DNA from: Chara braunii | Lineage: Eukaryota > Streptophyta > Charophyceae > Charales > Characeae | Assembly (NCBI GenBank): GCA_003427395.1 | Contig: BFEA01000151.1 | Location: 435,296-465,008, forward strand | Direction: 5' to 3' | Length of the DNA stretch: 29,713 nt | In this document: piece after piece, positions 1 to 9,757 of the stretch | Numbering within the stretch: position 1 is the first letter of the stretch | Layout of the letters: each line of letters opens with the position of its first letter | Notes under the pieces: generated by a model | Seen by the model: the letters and a program-made list of their open reading frames with translations, nothing else | What the model was told of the DNA's origin: nothing | Databases searched by the model: none | Position numbers and translations under genes: made by a program

Positions 1-27
1 CTCTCTCTCTCTCTCTCTCTCTCTCTC
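1..27. repeat. (CT)n microsatellite at left window edge
   Basis: Pure CT dinucleotide run reaching the first base. The same kind of tract precedes the other two copies of this LTR at 23459-23542 and 24007-24065, so it is part of the repeat unit and not flanking DNA. Confidence 0.95.
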
Positions 28-1157
28 CTTCAAACTCTTTAATCCTCACCTCTTCCCTCTCCCCTTCCCCTCCATGGCATGTGACTAACCTCTACCCTCA
101 CCTGTTACATTGCCAGGGAACGAACGAAAAGGAACTTAGTCCTCACTTGGTGGAAAGCGAGGGCAAGGGAAGGGCTGCCGGTCCCTTGTGCCACCAAGAA
201 GGAAAGGATACGGGACTATTGAGTACATTTGCGAAAGCGAAAAGAAGTGCTGATTTTCGACGAGGTTAGTTTGACTCAACCACCCTCCCGGAACGCATGA
301 CTGAGGAGATTGCATGGCTTGCCTGTGGGAAAGGGAAGGGAACTCATAAGGGGAATGGGAGGGCAAAGGCAACTTAGGATTGTGGGAAGGGGCGATGTGT
401 TGACCCCAATGGGGATTGTAATTGGTCATTTGTCTTGTGTGGTCTTGCGCAGGTGAGTAGCTAGGGACGATTTGGACGGGGCTAGACCCGCGGATGAGGA
501 CTAGGGTGGGAGATTGGCTAAGGGAGGACTTGGATCCAACTTAAGTCATGGATGCGGGATGAGTTGAGGCCGGGCGCTTGGGCGGATGGTTGATGCATGG
601 ACTTGGTTTGTCTGGAGGTTGCATGGAATGTCTCTCTCACGTGCAATGAGACCCCTGAAAAGACTAAGGGCGGTCTTGGATAGGTGATGCGATGCTCGTG
701 GCTCTCGCAAAAAAAATATAGCGGCTAGGGGTCCGGGCGACGCCGGCTTACCCCAACGATGCCGTCGGGGCTGCCCAGAGCCGCTTGGCTTAGTGAAAAG
801 GTGCGTGGCCCAATGGATGACGCTTGGCCTGCGCACGATAAGAAGATGAGACCTCAATGAACCCCCCTGGACTGCCTGCGTATTGGAAGGAGTAATTGTC
901 TGGTCTGACCTAAGTGAATCAAGAAAACGCCACGAATGCCCAAAGAGCTACCATCTTGACGCGAGAACGGAGCTACATCCCCCAATGTAAAGCCCTCTCG
1001 CAAGTGGTCCATCCCCATCCATCTTGTGGCACTAGGTGGGGGTGCCCCTGGGACGAACGACCCGCGCCTTGAGCGTGAGCGTGGGCGGGTCGAGCCAAAT
1101 GGGACCCGCAGTGGGGTCGACCGAGGCTCGAAAGTCCTTCAGGGTACGGCCCCTACA
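1..1157 (+). repeat. 5' LTR of element A (left edge cut by the window)
   Basis: The body after the initial (CT)n tract matches 24086-25263 almost throughout. Over the last 137 bp the two copies differ at four positions, all transitions. Similarity stops exactly after ...CTACA in both, which gives the terminal CA expected of an LTR end. A TATA-like AAAATATAG near 711-719 is conserved in the other copy and could be the LTR promoter. A CAG/GTGAGT donor-like site lies near 447-456. The ORFs that can be drawn here on either strand are short and look like chance. The TG start of the LTR is not visible. Confidence 0.68.
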
Positions 1158-1162
1158 AAAAA

Positions 1163-1178
1163 TGGTGGAGGTGCCGGG
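1163..1178 (+). other. Putative primer-binding site (tRNA-Ala-like)
   Basis: TGGTGGAGGTGCCGGG lies 5 nt after the LTR end. It begins with TGG, the complement of a tRNA CCA end, and continues with the GCCGGG expected from a T-arm. From memory it resembles the 3' end of plant tRNA-Ala, with two mismatches in the first 19 bases. It is absent after the right-hand LTR copy, as expected. Its role would be to prime minus-strand DNA synthesis. Confidence 0.6.
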
Positions 1179-2901
1179 TATTAGGTTAAACTGACCCATA
1201 GGGGGGGGCGCCCGACGCATGACCGTGAACATAAACATGAAGATGAGGAATATGGATTTGTGTATGCTCTATCCCTTTGAGTGAATCAGATTTGAGGGTG
1301 GCTGGGGGCATGGCAAGGCCAGGCCTGGAGGAAGAACATGCATGCTTGCACTTTTGATCAGCCATCTCCCTTGGAGATGACTCTAGTCCTCCTTCCCTTG
1401 GACTGATGTTCGTCAGACCGGGGAAGCCTTGGGCAAGCTGCAGGTCGACCTGTCCTCTTCGTGCGAAAGAAGGTCTCCGGTTACCTGGCAGGCGATTGGG
1501 ATTCCGGGCTAGTCCGGGTCCCGATGAAAATCCCGCGGCGGAGTGATCCGACTGACATGGGTGCGCTCTTTCCTTTTTCTTCGGAGCCCAACGGGCTCCA
1601 TGCACCACACTTAATGCTTGAAGGAACTTCATATGAACACAAAAGGGTAATCGAGAAGGAACAATCCCGCCCTATGAACGGACACACAAGCAAAGATAAG
1701 GGAATGAAGGGAGTTGCTAGACTCCAAGGAAAACTAGCTCACCCTTGAAGATGCTCACGAGAAGGAACCGGGCACTGTGTATGGATGTTAGGGGAGAGTG
1801 GCACGCACTGTCCTGAGAGAAAATTTGTGAGCTATGGGTAGGAAGCGTTGGGTGCACTAGGGGAAAGGCACTTGTGTTATGTGTGTCCCACTTGGGACTT
1901 GTGACTGCATGATTGGGATTTCGAGCGTCCTGCCATTTGGAAGGAAAGGGAGGGTCTGCACAGGCCACTGCGGGTTGTCAAACACCGTTCTCTTTGCAGG
2001 CTGCCGTTTGTTCGTATGCGGGGTCAGGCCACCGAGCTGTCTAACGGGAGTTTGTCGCGTCGAGTGCTTATTAGCATTCTCGCCCGCGCGGTGACGGGCT
2101 TCGTCTCGATTGATCCGTCGGGCGGGGTGTGAAACGTTCCTCAGGCGAGGCCTAGCCTGTGGACTGGCGGAGGGAGCACCACTGCATGGGGGCAAAGACG
2201 GAGCTTGGGAGGCGGTCAGTAGCTTCTCGTAGCCTGGGTTGGGAAAGGCTGTTCCTTATCGGACATATGGAAGTGAATGCCTGGACGACCGACTCCAATG
2301 GCCTCACCGAGATGTGTAGGGTGATTCCCGAGATTAACGGTGGGTACACGAGAGGCAAGTCAGGATGGGGTATTCTGGGTAAGGAGGAAAAGGCGAATGC
2401 CTTGCTGAGACCTGGGTACCGCGTTTGCGACGGTTGAGCTGCGCTTGAGGTATGGGGTAAAGCCCTGCCGATAGTAACAGTGGAGAGACCATTTTCGGGG
2501 AAGAGGTCGGTGAGGAGATGACCGACCTGTGTGTGACGATTGCCTGAGTTCTGTTTTGTGTGCCTCCCTCTGTAAAGTTGGCTGATGAGTGTTGGATGGG
2601 GATCGAATTTCTAGTCTATTCTTAACCCCTGCCTAAGTCTGCACGAGTGAGAGAACATGAGGAAAAAGCTGGATAGGAGTCGGAAGGAAGTGGAACCAAG
2701 AAAAAGGAATGCCAGCGGCTGGTGATCGATTGGGGGTATGGGAGGGCAATGGCACCTGGGAAATGAATAAGAAAAGTTAGGGAGACCCGGATGAGGGGTC
2801 TGAAAACAACTCTCATGTAGAAAAGGAAAAGCAAACCATCTGACCATGAGGGACCGTGTGGTGCTCTCATGTGGAAAACAGGACAAGCGTCGGGAAACAA
2901 G
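1179..2901 (+). other. Untranslated leader of element A
   Basis: About 1.7 kb with no convincing protein. Open frames here are short and unlike the downstream ORFs. A good 3' splice-site-like stretch (TTCTCTTTGCAG) ends near 2001, and a donor-like GTAAGG begins near 2379. A perfect 8-bp inverted repeat (AGGTCGGT at 2504-2511, ACCGACCT at 2521-2528, 9-nt loop) could form a hairpin. A short direct repeat CTCTCATGT occurs at about 2811 and 2863, just before P1. Confidence 0.45.
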
Positions 2902-3714
2902 ATGGCGCGATGGTTGTCGCCTCCTGTCTACTCTAGTGGTCCGGAAATCCCTATAGAGGTAAGGGATGGGGTATTTGTTGTTCTCCCGGAAGAAGGGAAA
3001 TGGACCAACCTAGAACCGGCTTATGAAACCGTGATGCTGGACGAGAAGGACGCGTTCCTCTGGATAAAGACAATCTGGACTAAGGTCAGCCTGATGAGAC
3101 TTTCACCTAGCTTGATGGGCCTAGAATTCCGGGGAACAGTGGAAGCTCGACGATGGGTCTACCTATCACAGGAATTGGAAAATGCAATGGTAGTGGGGCT
3201 AGTATTGGGCACGGCATCGGATCAGCTGTTTAGGCAAGCGGAACGGGAAGTGGTATGGGCAGCATGTCAGCGGGCAGAAATGGAGATGGAAAGGATGGAG
3301 GTGCGAGTGGAACTCGGGGACCGGAAAAATATGAGACGTCCTCTTAGGACAATGAGGTGCGTGCTACCCCCGTTTCTGGTGGATGCAGTCCTTGGGACCA
3401 GGGATAGACTGGAACGTATATGCCAATCAATGACACGCATGAGGCTGTACCAATGTGCTAGACAAGACTTCTTTAAACTGTCGGTGGAAGCAGGGCCGTT
3501 TGAAGAAAACTGGGCGGAAGAATTAGCTGAGGTGTTAAACCTCCTCAGCGCGGACGAAGTCTTTGTTCCTAGTCGGGTCTATTGGCAGATAGTTTACCGA
3601 AATGTGGCAGCGGGGGAAACCTTTTTGGAAGGGGTGAGAGAAATGTTCTTAGGCGAGGAGGAGGGTTTCAGTGATGAGGAGGACGGGGACGAAATAGAGG
3701 ACTGGGACTTCTGA
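2902..3714 (+). CDS. P1: first of four tandem paralogous ORFs, unknown function
   Basis: I do not recognise this protein. The frame is open from an ATG at 2869, but I prefer the ATG at 2902 because it gives MARW, matching MARK, MAQR and MAMR in the three neighbours. The product is 270 aa, soluble, rich in Trp, Glu and Arg, with no signal peptide or membrane segment. Shared family features are an N-terminal half with a V.LP patch, a central LPPF(L/M)V block, a GPF..N...E.L..L motif (GPF codons at 3493-3501), and a C-terminal W..(V/I)....A.G..FL..(V/L)..(M/L)F motif. The tail is strongly acidic (DEEDGDEIED) and is not shared with the others. The reading frame is intact, and P2 follows after 55 bp. 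It lies between the leader and gag of element A, the place where some plant Tat/Ogre elements carry an extra ORF. Confidence 0.7.
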   Translation: MARWLSPPVYSSGPEIPIEVRDGVFVVLPEEGKWTNLEPAYETVMLDEKDAFLWIKTIWTKVSLMRLSPSLMGLEFRGTVEARRWVYLSQELENAMVVGLVLGTASDQLFRQAEREVVWAACQRAEMEMERMEVRVELGDRKNMRRPLRTMRCVLPPFLVDAVLGTRDRLERICQSMTRMRLYQCARQDFFKLSVEAGPFEENWAEELAEVLNLLSADEVFVPSRVYWQIVYRNVAAGETFLEGVREMFLGEEEGFSDEEDGDEIEDWDF

Positions 3715-3769
3715 AGGGGGGGGCTTACTCGGGGGAAACGGGTTGTCGACTATGTGCAGGTAAGGAGCG

Positions 3770-4516
3770 ATGGCCCGGAAACTCGAATTATGGGGCTGCA
3801 CGTGGGAACCAAGACGAGTCAGAAGGGGAGTAGAGATGTCAATACCGCCAAGCAATAAATGGAAGGGGACCACATGTGATTGGCGGGGGTGTGAGATTGT
3901 GTCGGAGCTACCGTACCTATGGATAGAGCGTGTCTGGAACCTGTTCAGGGAAGAGGAAGGATGGGAAGAGATTGCGGAAGGAAGGGTGTAGTCGGTCGGG
4001 ACGATCGTTCTCTCTGAACAAGGTTGGCACCTGTTTTGCACAACGCTCGCTGCAGGACAGAACCCAATGTGGCTTTTAGGGGACGCTGAGACAAGGGTTC
4101 GACAGGCGGGGGAAAGGTTTGCTAACAAAGGTTGGGATACGGTCAGCAGTAGAGTCGTGATGGGAGGATGGAATAAATTTAAACCGCCTGGCGCCCGGAT
4201 CTAGACCTGGGTGCCCGAGTTCGTGGCGGAATGGTTTGGGGGTTTTGATCACGTAACAGAGGTAGCCAACACAATGGAGCGAATACACATAAACTGCGCA
4301 TGGCTGGCAAGGGAATTCTATAGGACGCCCTTGAAATACGGGCCCTTCCATGGCAATAGAGTACAGGAAGTCCTTATCATTTTGGATATCGAAAGGAATG
4401 ACCGACAGGAGGTGGCCCCGGAAACTAGGGAGGCCATAATCCGCCGTGAGGTAGCAGCAACACCTTGCTATGTGAATGATGTGTTCAAACTGTTCAAGGT
4501 ACTGTGGTTCGACTAA
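3770..4516 (+). pseudogene. P2: second paralogous ORF, interrupted by two TAG codons
   Basis: A single reading frame runs from ATG 3770 (MARK) to TAA at 4514-4516, broken only by in-frame TAG at 3989-3991 and 4202-4204. Translation across both stops keeps matching P1, P3 and P4. There is an SEQGW block after the first stop (compare SEDGW in P3 and PELGW in P4), then the VPEF(V) block, the GPFHGN motif (GPF codons from 4340) and the C-terminal YVNDVFKLF segment. Length is about 248 codons, similar to its neighbours. The ATG lies 10 nt after TATGTGCAG, an acceptor-like motif that also occurs before P4 and gag. It could be a pseudogene, or a gene expressed by readthrough or RNA editing. Function unknown. 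Confidence 0.62.
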
Positions 4517-4638
4517 AAGCAGGAAAGCCGTGGGGCCAGGCAAATAAGGGGAAAATTGCTAAGACAAGGGAATGGGATGTCTGGCCATTGTAGGGTTCAG
4601 TGCCGATTGCGAGCCAGGAGAGCAAAGGCGAGTGCGTG

Positions 4639-5412
4639 ATGGCGCAAAGAAGGACATTCCTCAAGGAACGCCCCTTGGGCATTGAGCCGCCTAGGGAAGT
4701 ACTGGGTGGGGTAGAGGTTAGCTTGCCGACGGCAAGTGAAGGCTGGCACCAAGTGGCAGATTGGGTCGGGGTCGAGCTTGCGGAAAATATGATCTACTTG
4801 GTGACGAAAGTTGAGTGGCGTGCGGATGAGAATGGGGAATGGAACCCGGACCCACGGGGGCATGTGCATGCAGAAGGACGACTGTATGTGTCAGAGGATG
4901 GGTGGAGGGAGTTCGGAGTTTGGCTGGCATCAGGAGAAGACCCGTTGAGCATGTTTGAAGGGGCATGGCAGTTAGTATGGCAAGCGGGGTTTGAGTTCGC
5001 AGATCCGGGGGTTGACGATGTAACAACGGATCTTAGGGTAGCCATGGTCGGGAGTTTCGAATTGCCTAGTGAAAATGCACGAATGAGGCTGCCGCCCTTC
5101 CTGCTGGAAAGGCTGGGCGGTCTGGGACTTATTAGACAAGCAGTTGCCGACCTCGTAAGCCTGACATATGAAGATGCGATGGTACATCGAGAATACTATC
5201 GGGCCTTCCTAGAAATGGGCCCGTTCAGTGGAGAGCAGAAGTACGAGGTGTTGCGCATCCTGCGTGATGTGTTTAGCACCAGGCCGAGGGCTCCGGTCGT
5301 AGGAGATGAGGTCCTGTGGGGTGTCATCCGAAGGGAAATAAGTCAAGGGATGGTGTACGTGGATGATCTGTACCGATTGTATGAGCCGATGGACGTAGGG
5401 ACGGACCAATAA
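4639..5412 (+). CDS. P3: third paralogous ORF, intact, unknown function
   Basis: The frame can be extended to a GTG at 4600, but the first ATG (4639) gives MAQRR, which matches the starts of the other family members. The product is 257 aa. Visible family blocks are VEVSLP near residue 25, W(H)QVADW with hydrophobic strand-like residues, YVSEDGW near residue 85, RLPPFLLERL near residue 150, MGPFSGEQKYEVLRIL (GPF codons from 5218), and W.(V/I)IRREI..G..YVDDLYRLY at the end. There is no signal peptide, membrane helix or metal-binding Cys/His cluster. It is uninterrupted and so, with P1, the best candidate for a functional member. It sits 122 bp after P2 and 128 bp before P4, in the same orientation. 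Confidence 0.7.
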   Translation: MAQRRTFLKERPLGIEPPREVLGGVEVSLPTASEGWHQVADWVGVELAENMIYLVTKVEWRADENGEWNPDPRGHVHAEGRLYVSEDGWREFGVWLASGEDPLSMFEGAWQLVWQAGFEFADPGVDDVTTDLRVAMVGSFELPSENARMRLPPFLLERLGGLGLIRQAVADLVSLTYEDAMVHREYYRAFLEMGPFSGEQKYEVLRILRDVFSTRPRAPVVGDEVLWGVIRREISQGMVYVDDLYRLYEPMDVGTDQ

Positions 5413-5540
5413 ACGAGGTTAAGGAAAGAAAAAGAAGGTTCAAACTAGAAACCGGGGAGTGTTCGGGCAGGAGTTGAAGATTAAATGAAATAAGTAAAAC
5501 CGCTGCAGTTTAAACTGTGCAGGGGACTACTAAGTCAAAA

Positions 5541-6326
5541 ATGGCGATGAGACGCGCTCGGATGTTGCGACGGTCCACACACCCGCGGCCACCCACGGAA
5601 AGTGGAGACGGATGGGAGGTATCGCTCCCAGCAAGCTACATGATCCAAGGACTGGACATCGAATGGAGTGTCGTGACCCTGGGAAGAGGTCAGGCGTTCA
5701 TGATGATGGAATGTTTGTGGGATGGTATGAAGATTAACAGGGGACCGGGAGACGATCTGTATACCGATCTTAGGGTGACGGGGACCGTATACCTGCCGGA
5801 GCTTGGATGGTACATGCTAGGAACGGAATTGGCACTAGGTCACGGGTTGCTACCAATCTTCCAGAGGGCTACTAGGATGTTGAACAAGGTGGGCCAGGAA
5901 GTGCGGGGGAGAAGGAACGTGGGATTAAGAACTCGGGTGGAGGTTGGAGGGTAGCGAGAGTTTAAGGTCCCAACGACCGGGTTGAGGTGTCGAGTACCTC
6001 GTTTCATGGTGGACTTGGTATTCAGTAGCCTCAAGAGAGCTAGGGACCTGGTGGACTCGACCCTGGTCTGGATCCACCTCTTCCGGCCACAAACAACGAG
6101 CATGTTCTACGATGTGTCGGTCAGACATGGGCCGTTCTGGGGGAATCAGGCCTGGGAACTACTCGAATTACTCGAAATCTTGATATTCGGATTGCCCCAC
6201 CTGTCGTTTGAAGAATATGAGCCAATAATTATCGGGGAAATAGAGATGGGGAAAAATTACCTTGTTGGGTTGGCTGACCTGTTCGAGGAACCGGATGAGC
6301 AGGGCAGGCCTGATGGACCAGCATGA
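5541..6326 (+). pseudogene. P4: fourth paralogous ORF, interrupted by one TAG
   Basis: ATG 5541 gives MAMRRAR. The frame runs to TGA at 6324-6326 with one in-frame TAG at 5952-5954. Before the stop lie WEVSLPASY and YLPELGW. After it, in the same frame, lie CRVPRFMVDLVF, HGPFWGN (GPF codons from 6129), a leucine-rich helix (WELLELLEIL), and IIIGEIEMGKNYLVGLADLF. These correspond block by block to P1-P3. Without the stop it would be 261 codons. The start lies 18 nt after CTGTGCAG (5515-5522). The TAG falls in the variable linker between the two halves. Function unknown. A degenerate gene is the plain reading; a two-part or readthrough product is the alternative. Confidence 0.62.
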
Positions 6327-6428
6327 GAAAACACGTCGGGAAGAGGTAGGGAAATGAAGGATGGATACTAGGATAAGCAGGCAGCTATCAGCAAAAGAGG
6401 GACAGTGGTTGGAGTTCCGGCCGACTCA

Positions 6429-6665
6429 ATGATGCGGCAGGGAGGAACTAGGAAGACCACCCGCTCCAAAAATTTTGGGGCATTTGGAGGTCGAAAAGCC
6501 AAAAGGGCCATCCTCGATAAGGAGGCCACTGGGCTAAAACATCGCCCTAAGAGCCAAAGCGCGGCAGTGAAAAAAATGCCAGGCAGCGGCGGCAAGTTCC
6601 CCCAACGGGAGAAAAACCTGAAGGACGCCCTAGGAAAGAAAAGTCAGGAGAATCGGACCGATTAA
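6429..6665 (+). CDS. Small basic ORF between P4 and gag
   Basis: 78 codons from the double ATG at 6429 to TAA at 6663-6665. The frame also admits a GTG start at 6405. The product is rich in Lys, Arg, Gly and Ser (for example TRKTTRSK and GGRKAKRA) and resembles a nucleic-acid-binding or nuclear-localising tail. I recognise no family. It lies just upstream of a strong acceptor-like site at 6738, so in a spliced transcript it could be intronic or an exon 5' of gag. It may be chance. Composition is in keeping with the purine-rich DNA around it. Confidence 0.3.
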   Translation: MMRQGGTRKTTRSKNFGAFGGRKAKRAILDKEATGLKHRPKSQSAAVKKMPGSGGKFPQREKNLKDALGKKSQENRTD

Positions 6666-6710
6666 TATAAGACACAAAAAACATGGGCAGTTATGAACAA
6701 CCGGCCACTT

Positions 6711-6738
6711 TTTCGCAAATTTTTTTTTCCATGTGCAG
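6711..6738 (+). promoter_or_regulatory. Possible 3' splice acceptor before gag
   Basis: A run of ten or so T followed by CCATGTGCAG ends at 6738, 13 nt before ATGGC at 6752. This has the layout of a 3' splice site (pyrimidine tract then CAG/G). The TGTGCAG core is also found 10 nt before the P2 ATG and 18 nt before the P4 ATG. Confidence 0.4.
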
Positions 6739-6751
6739 GCTAGGTAAAGAA

Positions 6752-9700
6752 ATGGCGACTGAGGAAGGAATCGATGACCAGCAGAGCGGAGGGAATCAGG
6801 GCACGAATGGGGATGGGGAACGAAACGAGGGATCAACCAGGGATCGAGAGTCGGCCAAACTGGAAGGAACCCGAGAAGACGGAAAGGATGCCTCAATTGG
6901 AAAAAGCTCGGGGAAAGTTGGGGGTAGCAAAAGGGGACCTCAGGAAAATAGGGAAGGGGGAAACGATATGAGAACAAGCCCTCGGAACTCAACAGGAGCC
7001 ACCCCTTAAAAGACAAAAGTCTCGGATGCCAGTCATAAATTGGCAGAGATAGAAAAGCAGACTTCAGAATTTAAGGCAAGGCTTATCGAGCAGATGATGG
7101 CCGAGGATGAAGAGGACCCCCAGGGCGCAGGGCCACGTGAGGGACGCAGGACCGGTGAGGACGGGGCTAGGTATGAGGGGAAGGATAATAGCCACAAAGG
7201 AACACCTAGTAAGAAGGGGAAGGACAAGAACGACCCCCCGACGGAGGAGACGGAAAACGCTATGACCCCACCCGCCATCGACAGCGGCACTAGCAGACTG
7301 CCTGTCACGCCGAAATTAACAGGGGCGTGTGACGGACTCTGGAACCTTAGGGAAAGAGTGCTAGGATGGTTCGACCCAGAGGGAACGCCGAAAACCAGGG
7401 AGAAGCAGAGGGAAAGCAAGGAAGGGGAAGGGACCAGTGCGGCCGGAGAAGCGGGTGGCTCCGAAGATGGTCTCAAGAGGGTAGTCGCCACCCTCACCAG
7501 GACACTAAACAAGAACCAAAGGTATCTCGCGGATGCAAAGAAGAAACTCACGTTCGATGGGGCCAACATTATGGAGTTTTTAATAGACTATGAGAACCTA
7601 GCAGCCTTACTGAAATGGACGGAAGAGGAAAAGATGGAGCACCTAGGGCAGCACATGTCGCTAAGCTTGGGAAGGGACATTATGGCCATCGTCGCCTCCA
7701 GTGGATCCTGGAAAGAAACCAGGAATGAGATGATGAGGAAATACCTGAAGGCAGAAAAAATGGCAACAGAGGCCGAATTAGCTGCAGTCCAGAGGAAAAA
7801 CTATGCAACTTACAACGATTTCCTAAGGGCGTTCACATTAGTGGCTCTGCGAATTCCCGGGGTAACGGACCGCATAATGAGTAAATACTTCCTCAGGCAG
7901 TTTTCCGAGTTTGATAGAGATAAGATTTTGTCAGCATACCAGCAGACCAGTAAGTTCGAATACACGAGAGATGTGGACTTCAACACCGTAACAGACCTTG
8001 TGGAAAAGATAGTCGTCACCGAGGCGCTAGCCCTGCTTAAGGAAGGGGAGGTCATAAATTTGACCGGGAAGACAGGGTATAAGGTCAAGAAGGGGATAGA
8101 GAGCCTACACGAACGGGTGCACGGGGTTGACAGCAAGATGGACAGAATGGAAAATGCGATGTTAGTAATGCAGGTGCAAGTCTCCAGACCCGCCCTCCCG
8201 CCCTAAGAGGCCGTCGTTCCGGCAGCTGTAGCAAACCGGGGGTTTGGCAGGAGGGACCCGGCCAAGGAACAATGCAAGTATTGTACCATGATCGGGCATT
8301 TCATACAGGCCTGTCCGAGACCCAATCACGATATCGAGCGGTAGAGGTGCGGTAGGTCCCTCAAAGGCGAGATCCTCGGACCCAGGGGGGAGCGTGTCAA
8401 TTGGAACTCGTCAGGAGGGATGCGGCGAGCCGTCATCCTCCTGAATAACTTAGAGATAGCTGCCGTAGAAGCAGAGCCGATAGTCGAGATTGTCTGGGAC
8501 CAGCCAAGGGGACGGGGACCACAGACCAATTTTATCCTAGAAGGCAATGGCCAGGATAGGGTAAATATTACCACTCGCCGGGCCGACGCAGAAAAGAAGC
8601 TTATTCAAGATACAATAATGGAAGAACTCGCAGGGACTAGCACGGGCCAGCAAGAGACCGAAGCCGGGGAACAAGAGAAGGTCTATGGGAAGCCAAGGGA
8701 GGACGAACCGGTAGACAAGGCTACGGCGGCAAAGAAGAAGTTCAGGTATCAAATTCCGATCCCGACTTCGCCAGAAATCGATGGCACCTTAAGTAAGCTA
8801 CTGGGTACCATGGTATCGGTGTCCTTTCAGACCATGCTGCAAGCAAGCCCGAGGCTGCTTAAAGGACTCAGGCAGTTGCTAATGCGTAAGCGCGTAGAGG
8901 TAGAGGAGGCCCCGGAACTGCAAGAGCAGGACACGGAAAAGGCCGAGAACCTCCAAAGCATCCCAGGGGGCCTGAGAGATTTGGAGAAAGCCTTTGCGGA
9001 CATCCGCCTAAGCCTACCGGATCGTGAAGGTGGCAAAGTCATGAGGGCGCCACCCAGGACAAAGCTTAGCTTTCATGCATTACCAGTCGGGAAACTTAAA
9101 GTTCAAATCGGAACTCACCACACTGACGCGTTAGTGGACGACGGAGCAGAAATCACCCTTATACGACGAGATTTCGCAACGGTCACGGGGTGCACGGTAA
9201 ACAAGGAAGTAGCAGGGAGTATCCGGGGAGCCGGTGGCGAAATTCCTTTCACAGGGTATGTCACCAAATGTGCAGTCAGGGCGGGAATCCGGGAATCCAT
9301 CTGGTCCTTTCAGCGGATGACCGTGATGGAAGAAATGAATCACGACATAATCCTCGGGAGACCGTGGTGCGCCAATGTGGAAATGATAGGAATGCATCTG
9401 CACGAAGGCACATACATGGTAGACATAGAGGACCCAGTGACCGACCGCGGGAAACTCCTCCGACTTCTTGGGACCGGAGAGGACCCTCCGAAGGGCAAAT
9501 TGGCAACCTGGTCTCCAACATTCAAAGAAAGTGCGCGGAAGGGGGCATTCGCACGAATGGAAGGCATGAGGGAAAGGGTAGAAATTATGATCGAGGAGGC
9601 TTTTAGTAAAAAGGAATGGATCAAGATGGGTCTGCCCGTAAAGAAAAGAAGGCCTGAGGACGAATCCCTGGGGTTATGGTGGCGGAAAAGGAGCAGGAAG

Positions 9701-9757
9701 TTGAACTTGGGGCCAGCTTGCCCAAGCCAAAGGAGGGCCGTAACGAGACCCCCGAGC
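6752..9757 (+). pseudogene. gag: gag-protease region of element A, interrupted
   Basis: One reading frame from ATG 6752 (MATEEG) can be followed to about 9700, with in-frame stops at 7007-7009 (TAA), 8204-8206 (TAA) and 8342-8344 (TAG). The N-terminal third is hydrophilic and low in complexity. An alpha-helical capsid-like domain follows at about 7500-8060. A CCHC zinc knuckle (CKYCTMIGHFIQAC, spacing C-x2-C-x4-H-x4-C) is encoded at 8273-8314, and it binds the RNA genome in this protein class. A retroviral-type aspartic protease follows: ALVDDGAEI near 9130 and DIILGRPW near 9345-9370. The active-site triplet is DDG where DSG or DTG is usual. A 65-codon overlapping frame at 6774-6971 is probably a shadow. 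The frame shifts to +1 near 9680-9750. Confidence 0.72.

Noticed and set aside
1186-1632. 148-aa frame on the - strand in the leader
   Set aside because: No recognisable family, in the leader of a + strand element, with other overlapping frames of similar quality.
7033-7569. 178-aa Ser/Pro/Leu-rich - strand frame
   Set aside because: Antisense shadow of the purine-rich gag coding strand.
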